The position numbers were made by a program, and so were the translations under genes. Shown here in pieces: positions 53,108-62,500 of a stretch of 64,000 nt of DNA. The notes beneath the pieces were generated by a model. That model was not told the origin of the DNA. It saw only the letters and a program-made list of their open reading frames with translations, and searched no databases. The stretch comes from Lycorma delicatula (Eukaryota > Arthropoda > Insecta > Hemiptera > Fulgoridae): the NCBI RefSeq assembly GCF_047948215.1, contig NC_134461.1, positions 90,478,245-90,542,244 of the forward strand, in the 5' to 3' direction. The stretch's first letter is position 1, and every line of letters begins with the position of its first letter.

Positions 53108-55948
53108 AATCTTATTGTGAGAAAATTATTACTTAATTTACTATACTAGAATTAACAATAAATAAAAACAATTAATATATAATCAAATTGAATGTAAAGT
53201 GGGGGATATGAAAACACACATCAGTTTTCTGCCATAACTCGGATATTTGTTAACCGATTTAAAAAAAAGTCATTTTGTTTAAAACAAAAGGCCTAATTAT
53301 CAAATAACATAAATTTTGATAAAACTAATATTTTCAGAGATATAACGGATTGAAAAATAAACATGGCTGCCAGTTTGTAATTTGTGAAGTTATTTAATCC
53401 TGATTTTTTGCGAATTTTAAAACTTTATTACCAAGATGCTTACCAAATATTAATGTGATTCGTCGATTTGAACTTGAGATGTAAATTTTTAAATAAAAAT
53501 AACAAAATGGTGGATAGGGGAAGAATGAAGAAGAAATTGCCATTTTTCCTAAATATTTTTTGTTTAGTTTTACAAATAGAATCTGAAAAAGTATAGCCAG
53601 CCCACCATCTTAGAAACACTGTATATACTACATATGTGTGCGTATTATTATATTATACAGCATAAATTATAGTTTTTTTGCTGTTCATTCTTTTAAATAA
53701 GATAAATTTCTAAATTAAAACAAAAATTTAATTTGTGGTTTTTTATGTTTAATCCATTCACTCTGGTCATTTCAGGCTGATGCCTACTTACATTTTCCTT
53801 TTTTTATACTGATTGTGAACATCTGGGCTATATACAGAATTTTTCTTAAAACTAATGCAAAAATTAGAGAACAAACAAGTGCAATTTTTAAAAAATGTAA
53901 TCTACATGTACTGAAGTCGTAGTGCTATAATAATGAACTGGTAGTAAAAAATTTTATCAAACAGTCAACAATTGTTTATATGGTAAAAAGCTATAATCAC
54001 ATGCAAACAACCTAAGGAAATCTGTTGCGTTATTATTGTTTTTTTTTGCAATAAAAGTAATGTCATTCAATGGAATGTATAACAAACAATGGAATTGACT
54101 GAACAGAACAATTGCATATTCTAATTTATTTATAATAATAATAATGCTAATACAATTTATTGGATAACCAATTGGTTCAGAACAAAACAGCAACAGTGTT
54201 TTAATTATTGATATAAATCTACTAATGCAGACAATAAACTCAAAAAAAGACACAATCCAAAGATTGTGGTTGAAGCAATATATTATTATTATTAGATAAA
54301 TGCATCAGCTATAAAATTCTCTGCATTGAACAGCGTAACTCTATACAGAAAAAAGTAATAATTTAATTAACCAGGTCAAAAATATGTGTGAGTTTTATTT
54401 ACTTTAGTTCATTCATTAAGTGAATGAAAGTCTAGTTTAAAATATGATTAATCTTTTTTCTTTTCAACAAAATAAACTGTTTAAACATGAAAACCTATCT
54501 TATCTTAAATTATTTCACAATCAAATTGATAACAAATTAATACAATTAATGAAAATGAACTGTGTAAAATAAAAATACTGAAATTAAGGTAATTTCAGTA
54601 TTATATAAATATCATAAAATGTTTTTTATTTTTATCTCAAAAATTAATATTAGACAACTGATAGTGTATAGTAGTTATTTATCAATAGTATTATTTGAAC
54701 AGGTATGAGAATAATTAAGTAAATGTTATGTTTAAACTTTCATTCACAATAAAATAGTTTAAGTAAATCTATTTATTAGTTATTATTCTTCAAAATAATT
54801 CATTCACAAATGTGGTAAATTAAAGAATGAAACAAAAAATATATTTTTTTTATAAGAAACATCTTTAATTATGAACAGAAAGCTAGCTGTTGTTGAAAAG
54901 TAAAGCAAATTATAACACAACAGTTGGCTGGAGAAAACTTGTAAGTTCTGAAGAATAATAAAATTTTCATTATCTTCCCAGATTTCTAAGTCAATGTGAA
55001 TAATAAGAAAATCCATCTTTCAATTGATGTGCGAACTATTACATGATATCTGCTTTAACAGACAACTGCTTTGCCCCTCAGGCTTTATAATCCATAAATA
55101 TGTTTTGGAACAGAAAATAAATTTTTCCTTGAAATCATTACAACATACTTTTGAATATTAGAAACTCAAAAAAAATGTAATTCTTTAAATCAATCCCACA
55201 ATTCTGAAAAGTAATAAAAAGTTTTATTTACCAATAAATAAACAACTTTATAACTTTATATTGAATCAATATCCTGGTGGTATCAAGTTTCTTTTAACCA
55301 CAATTCCTAGTTCAGTGTAAGATTTAACTTGTATAATGTTCAAAATTAATAAAAAGCCTATCATAAAAAAATTTGCATCACGGATCTTTTATGATTTTTC
55401 AAGCCTTTTGTTTCAATCAAGGTATGACTATAAAGGGATACAAATATTAAACTGTATTTATATTTAACTCATTGGAGAAGGCAATAGGAAACACTTATTC
55501 CTCATTTTTTCTAGTAAGGCTAGTAGTATTTGTTGCTTGTTATTCTTAAAGATGGCTGTCATTTTGGAGAGTGAATTGTGTCATGTGAGATTGCCTGAAC
55601 TTTTATGTTAATATTTACATTATTTGTTTTGGGATCTAGTTTTCAAACTCTTTCATTTGATATCACATTTGATGAGTTCAAAAAATTTTGGTTTTTTTGT
55701 TAAAATGGTATCTAACAACTGCCTGTTTGAATATTTTACATTCTTCAAATTGTCTCATATTCAGTAATTCATTTATGTGATGAAATAATACTTAATATAA
55801 ATTTAGAATTTCGTAAAAAAACATGTCACCCAGAGTACTCTCCTTTTGTAATATCTAGGTAAAAATAAGACTTCATTAAAATTATGAACATTCAATGAAC
55901 TCAATTTCAAAGGTAATTTGAATTTTTACACTCAAATTTTGAAAGTTT

Positions 55949-55995
55949 CTAAATATATATATATATTTAGAAACTAAAATATATATATATATTTA
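55949..55995. repeat. TA-rich palindrome
   Basis: A TTTCTAAATATA arm, a TA core and TATATTTAGAAA form a short hairpin, followed by another TA run. Confidence 0.8.
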
Positions 55996-56306
55996 TTATT
56001 TTTATTTTTTTTAATGAGGGTTTTCATTTAAATGTGGAAAGTATTAACAATTATCAGTTTTAAAAATCTGAAAGAATATGAATTCTAAAAGAAAAATATT
56101 TTTTTTTAAAGTGGCTTTTTATGAATAAAGTACCAAATAAATATTTGAACAATTTGTAATATGAAATAAATTTTAATTTCCTTTCCTCTGAGCCTCTCCC
56201 GAACCTGAATTCTCAGCAGTTCTTTTAATCAAATCAAATCTAACCTGGTTAAATTTATTATTCTGTTGAATAATTTTCATAAATTATTTTGTTTAATGTT
56301 TTACAG

Positions 56307-56547
56307 GTATGTTTTTGTAGAGTTTATTATTCTGAAGAATATTTTGATGATTTAGGTAGCAATACACAAACAAGATATGTAGCTAAAGAGAGCTGTGACT
56401 ATTATGATGAAAAATCCAGTAATATATCATTTGAATACGTTGCATATAAACCACCAGTATATAAGGATGTGAAATATAATTTATCTGACAGCAGTAGAGA
56501 TGACGATAAAGAATTTTCGAACATAAGGAAACAAAATATTAATGAAG
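56307..56547 (+). CDS. Copy 3 exon before the OB-fold
   Basis: 241 nt between a TTTACAG acceptor and a GAAG|GTATTT donor, phase 0 in and phase 1 out. It has a Tyr/Asp-rich start (VYYSEEYFDDL) and a polar charged end (NLSDSSRDDDKEF). No similarity to AIMP1 or copy 1 linkers is visible, but position and exit phase are the same. Confidence 0.7.
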
Positions 56548-59500
56548 GTATTTGACAGATGTTAATAAGATCTACTATCTTAGGATATTTTATATACATA
56601 CTTATTTATTGAAATTAAATCTTCATATCTCAGGGTAAAATTTCTTCACAATCTAACTGATACAGTTTTAATTATTGGTGATACAATATAACTATGCTTG
56701 GTGGAAATAGTGATTGTAAATTTCTTATGGAAGCTGGTTGTAAAATGTCATAGAATAATATCAGCAAATTTTATGTTAATGGAAACTACATCAGTTGGAA
56801 ATCTGACAAACTGGAAAGAACAGTTTTACAACTTCATTTGGTAATAATGTTTGTTATGTGTAAAATGACCTTTTTTTTAATAACATAAAATAAAATTTGT
56901 AAAAAATGCAAATGATACATGGCATTTTACATCAGTTAGATAAAAATGTATAAATAATATTTTAGTGTTTAATGAACCTAATAAAAATTTTCTTAAATGA
57001 TTTATAAAATAAAACAATGTTGTTTTTATCTGTTGAATTACTTGTAATTCATAACAGTTCTGCATTAAAGAGTACGTAATGAAACAAGTGAAATTAAATA
57101 ACTTATGATAATTTTTTACAAAATTCATAATATAGCCTGAAGTGTTGAAAACTACAATTTAAGAAATTTTGATGTAAAAATTGGGTTATAAAACATTTTC
57201 TTACTAGATTCTGAAAATTTTAATAAACTATTACATATAAGGTTAGTTTTTACATTTTTATCTGATGCTGATAATGAAGCATGGATTAATCTCAATATAT
57301 GAAATGAACCAACATTTGTTGTTCCATAAAAAAAATTAATTATAGCTTTAGTCTTTTGTATAAAGTTTAATTAATTTTCTTGGTTGATATTTTGTCCAAA
57401 GAGGCAACAGTTAATGTGCAATTTAATGTTTAATGTGAATTTATAAGTGATTTTGAAGAGTTATTCAAAGCAAAAGGGAAAATGTTGATTGTGGCATCAT
57501 TTGCTTGCTCCATATGACAATACTCAGCACCACTAAGGTCCAAAAAAAAATTCACATAACCTGACAACTTGATAATACTCTCAGCAGGTTGAATTCTTAG
57601 TATTTATGAATCTACCTAGCAGTGAAGATGCTTGGACCGATCCAAGTAATTAGGTAAATTTTATAAATTTTTTAATTGCATAGCCTGGATTTGCACTCCA
57701 TGACTATTACTTGTTTTTTCACTTTAATACTCAGAGATATTAAAAGTTAAATTTTAACAAACTAAAGGAGATTTTGTAATACATTTCTAAGGCAAAACTG
57801 ACTGCAGAATGATATGATGAACTTTCTGTATATGATGCATAAGCTAATTTCTGGTCTTATTAATCACCATTGGGGCAAACAAGAATTACACATGCTCTGC
57901 TTTATTTTTGGAGAAAAAACTGATATGCATTGAAAATTTTACCACTATCAACAGCAGAAAAAGAATATGTAAATATATAGATATTTTGAAGACAAAATTT
58001 GTCATAGCTAATTTTTTTTCAGAAACTTATGTTTTTATAATTATTTATAAAGTTTTTAAATTATTATTTAGTTCAGTTCACCAGTAATAATAAAAACATA
58101 AACTAAACTAAATCTACGGGTTAACAGAGCATTCACACTAGCCAAATACTGGAGCAAAAGATGTAGCAACTAATGTTAGGTTAAATGCTTAAGACAATGG
58201 TATCAATTATGTTGAGAAGTCAGTAATTAGCAGGAAAATAAGTATTGATAATCTTTAAATTTTTCTTTACTGGAAACATCATATTTATTATCATTTCACA
58301 AACTTCTGCTGATTAACTTCTTTTTTTTTAATTAAAAAAATTTTCAGTCGCCAAAATAATAAGAAGAGTGAATTTCTCAACACTTGATTTACGAATATGT
58401 AAAATAATTGATGTAGACTTTCATCCAAATCATAAGAAATATTATATATTTACTCTAGATGTTGGGCAAAGAAACTTTCGTCAGTCTGTAAGTAGTTTAT
58501 AAATCAACTTATTTATTTATTTTATTTCTGTTTCTATCAACATATTCTTTGAGAACAGTTGTTGTCTTATATTAATGAAATAAATTAAAAACTTATACAT
58601 AAGCTTCATATGTGACAATATGGTTAGTTCTAGTTACATAAAAAATAGTTCCCTACTCTAGTTTTTGAATTCTTTAAGTGTATAAAAAGGTCATTGTAGA
58701 AGCCAGTTTCTTATTTTTCTTCTGACTGTCTTAATGGAGTCTGCTATCTTTGCCTCAGGTGGTAGGATATTTAGGTACTTCATTCCAGTGTATGTCGGTT
58801 GTTTCTCAAAGAGTGTTAGTCTGTGTACTGAGAGTGCAAAGTTGTTAGCTGATTTTTTGTTGTAATTATGAATGTCAGTTCCTCTATGAAAACCTTGTTA
58901 TTTTGCATATAGTGTACAGTCAGTTGTGTACACTTAAGTACATTAAGTACATAGAATACATTAAGTGATGATACAGTTAAGATCCTTTGTTGTTTAAATA
59001 TTGCACGACATGATTCGTGAAGGGCTATTCCTGTTAGAATGCGGACTGCTCTTTTTTGTAGCACTAAGGTACTTTGCAAGTTGGTTTTAGAGGGACTGCC
59101 CCATACTGCTACTCCATGCCTAAGGTGTGATTCAAAAAGTGAAAGACAATCTTTTTTAGGCAGTTCTTGCCATACTGATACATTGAGAAATAAGCCGTTT
59201 CCCAAACATTTGGTTAATACAAGCAGGCCCTGAGAACTCATAATTATCACGCCAAGAAATTTTGCTTCCTCTTCTTCTTGTATGTCAGGTTGATGTGTCA
59301 CCTCATCCTTCTTCCTTCCCAAGATTAGTTGTTGGCTTTAAGTTTATTTACTGCCAAGTCATTTGCTTCACATTATTGCTGGGCCATATTCATGGCCATG
59401 AAGGACTTGATTTTCAGTTCTTCAGTGGTTTTATTTTTCTGTACCAGTAGTGTTGTCAGTGAACATAAGAGATACAGAATGGTTATTTAAGTAGTTGGTA

Positions 59501-62500
59501 AACGGTATAAGGTATAGAACAGGCCCTAAAACTGATCTGAGGAATACCTCTTAGAGTTATTAGTGTTTGTACTGTGTTCGGTCCTTTTTTAATAGTTTTG
59601 ATCTCTATTTCTTGTGTTAATTTCTTAAGATAGTTCCTAAACCAATCTGCAACTTTGTCTTTAATTCCTACGTTTTTTAATTTGGTAAAGGACTTGTCAT
59701 GGCAATTGCTGTCAAAGGCCTTACAGTCTAAAAATATTGCGGTTGATGTTTCTTCAGCTTTACAGACTTGAATAAGTTGTTCTTCTAAACTTATAACAGC
59801 AGTTCTGTTGAACATCCTGTCATAAAACTGTGTTGTTCTTGAGGAAGAAGATTGTTCCTTTTTAAGTAGTCCAGGAGTCTGTTCAAAACAACTTATTCAA
59901 TAACTTTAGGAAAGGTGGACAGGAGAGATATTGGTCGGTAATTTTCTTGTTTTGTTCTGTCTCCTTGTTTGTATTTAGGGTACCCTTTGGTATATTTCAA
60001 TTTGGAAGGCACTTTCCTTGTGAGAGTGAAAGGTTTATGATGTAAGTTAGAAGGTGTAAATTTCTCCCATACATTGCTTAAATAGACTTCATGAAACATC
60101 TAAACAACTTTAGTTTTTAGGTTTAAAATTTTTATTGATATTTGATACATCCTCTGAGGCAGCTGGCCATAGTACTAAATCGTTTTGTAAAATATAATGA
60201 GGGAGGCCAGTGGTTGATTTGTTATTTTTATCACATAGTTCAAAAATTTTAATACGTTTACAAAGCAGTCGTTAAATTGTTCGGCAATTAAACAGGGTTT
60301 TTTGTGATTGTTCCATTCGACTCCAGCTGAACAGAATGCTTTTTGGCAATCTTGTAGTTTTTTTCTTGGTTTATAATTTTCCACATTGCTTTGATCTTAT
60401 TTTGGGTTTTATTTATGGGTTTATAATTATCCACTTTGCTTTGATCTTATTTTGGGTATTATTTATGATTTTGGTTGCTGTTTTCTTCTTTGTACTCTTT
60501 AAGTGGAGATCATATTTTTTTTCTTGACGGATTCTTCTGCTTTGTCCTCTTGTGATCCACTGTAAGGTACTTGTCTTGAAGTTGTATGCAATTTTCCTTC
60601 TTCACTTTTATTACATTATCAAAATGAAGAGGGATTTTCCTTTTTCTAGGAACAGTTTTTTTAAAAGGGCATGCAATATCTAGATTATATGTGAAGCTTT
60701 TCAGGAAGGTATTGTAATTTTCATTTTCCACAGATGATAGAGCTGAAGACATTATCCCAGGATTGTTTCTTGAGGAGATATTTAAGCAATCATATGTTCT
60801 CATCATTGTATTTTCTTTACTCAATTGTAGTCCTGATGGTAATATTCCATCCAATATCTATGGAGTGGTTTTGTCCTGATTAGTCTGAGATGCAAGTAAA
60901 AATTACTTCAGTTATGTATTCAGCTACAGAATGATTGGTACAAATCACATCTATGAAAGTTCTGCCATGTAGAATGATTTGTGTGGGTAAAAGGTCAGGC
61001 CTGGTGGTATCGTACAAAGCTAACAGTTCTTGTAGTCTCGAATGGTTAGTCTGAAGACAGTGACTTGGACCTTGTTCAAGGTTGTAGGCTGGATCAAGGC
61101 AGTCCATTTTGATGTCCCCCAGGTTGATAACATTTTCTTCCACACAGGCAAGCTTTCAAGAACTTCTGTGATCACACCTTGGGCTTTTTCAGAGTTTCCT
61201 TGTGATCTGTATATTCCAACTATGAAAACTCTTCTTAAAGACTAGTTTTAAGGCAGCATCCTCATAGGTAAGCTCAATACTAAAGGTTTTTGAGTTGTAA
61301 CACGTACTGTCATATTCAATAGCTCTTTAATTACAAATTTGACAATGCCTCCTTTCATATTGTTCTGGTGACAGTGATATTCGGTGACAACAACCCATTT
61401 AAATAGTTTTCAGGAAGTCCATGCTCAGTAAAAATGACATTTGGGTTAATGTCCTTGAATAGGTTTTTAGTTAACCAACTTTATCTGACAGTTCATCAAC
61501 ATTTTGATAAAAAATCTTGGTGGTTGTTTTCATGGTATGAGCATGAATTCTGCTTTTTCATGTTATGGCTGCCATGTGTATTTGTTGCAATGACATTGTT
61601 TAGAGGTTTGTTATTATATTCCATTATGTTATTGTTTAGTGTTAATTTTCCTTGAGAAATTTTATCTTGCTTTGCAAAATTATTTCCTGCAGATAAGAAT
61701 TTCTGTATGTTGGGATCTGTTTTGAATGCTGTCGTTTTTGATATGTTGATCTTTTTAAATGTTGATTTTCTCTGTGAAATTATATCATCATCGGCAAATG
61801 CAATTTCAGCTAATTTAAGTTTCCCTATTCTGTCAAGGTGATTTATTTGCAATGTTTTTATTCTTACTTTGGTTGTCTTCCTTAATGTTCTGGGAAAGCT
61901 CTTGTGGTAAGGACTTTCTTCATTGTACCCATGAGCTTGGTGTGATATAGGCAAAAAAATTCATGTTTAGTTATTTATACTATGCACTGCAAAGTTGAAT
62001 TTTATATATCTTTTTCTTTAATTATGGTTTATGTTACAGCTATGTGCATATTCTGCCTTCTGTGGTACTTGTGAATAATTGATTCATCATACCCCAATGC
62101 CCATAGGTCACGCTTTTCAGATTGTTTAGATATTAACACTTTGAATTTTTCTTTATCAATTCTAATACTTTGCAGAGTATTAAAGCTCTTTAGATTAAAC
62201 TCATTCTGGATATAGCTGCATGTCTTCATGCCATCTTTATAATAGTTTGAAAGAAGAGCTGTGGTTTTAGTGAATCTGTAAGATAAATTCAATGTCTCAG
62301 ATACTGGAACAATATTATTGGCGTTGTGATACTTTACTTGATCAAATTTATTTGATCTGTTCGTGAATGGTATTTGATTGAAATCCCCTATTAACATGAT
62401 TTTAGACATTCTGTGTGTATTACAGCAAATATGATCTCACCTGCAAGTAACGTAAGTGCTTCGTCAATGAAGCACTATAAATCATTTCTAGGTTCCTCTA

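Larger units (their letters stand above)
45181..56306. other. Spacer and unseen 5' region of copy 3 (11.1 kb)
   Basis: After the AIMP1 3' UTR this stretch must contain the promoter and any 5' exons of copy 3, but I cannot identify such exons by eye. Repeats found are listed separately. The pieces 46083-48349, 48611-50204, 50961-52019 and 53108-55948 show no recognisable signal. Confidence 0.55.
58750..61955 (-). mobile_element. CR1/Jockey-type LINE, near complete but dead
   Basis: Read on the minus strand from 61955: an Asn/Lys-rich N-terminal frame (61496-61954), the start of the endonuclease (LSDKVG, about 61480), endonuclease blocks DVICTNHSVAEYITEV (60880-61143), a linker, reverse transcriptase (YRPISLLSTFPKVIE at 59893-59940, FLDCKAFDSNCH at 59700-59740, the catalytic box reading MFTDNTT near 59450) and a C-terminal part (58816-59322, ILTGIALHESCRAIFKQQRIL). 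The first metal-binding pair D-D of the palm is D-N, and every domain lies in a different frame. It runs opposite to copy 3 in its intron. Confidence 0.85.

Noticed and set aside
57780..58000. Possible Copia RNase H fragment (LSTAEKEY-like reading)
   Set aside because: Only one short match in a single frame, with no integrase, RT or LTR nearby; chance is likely.
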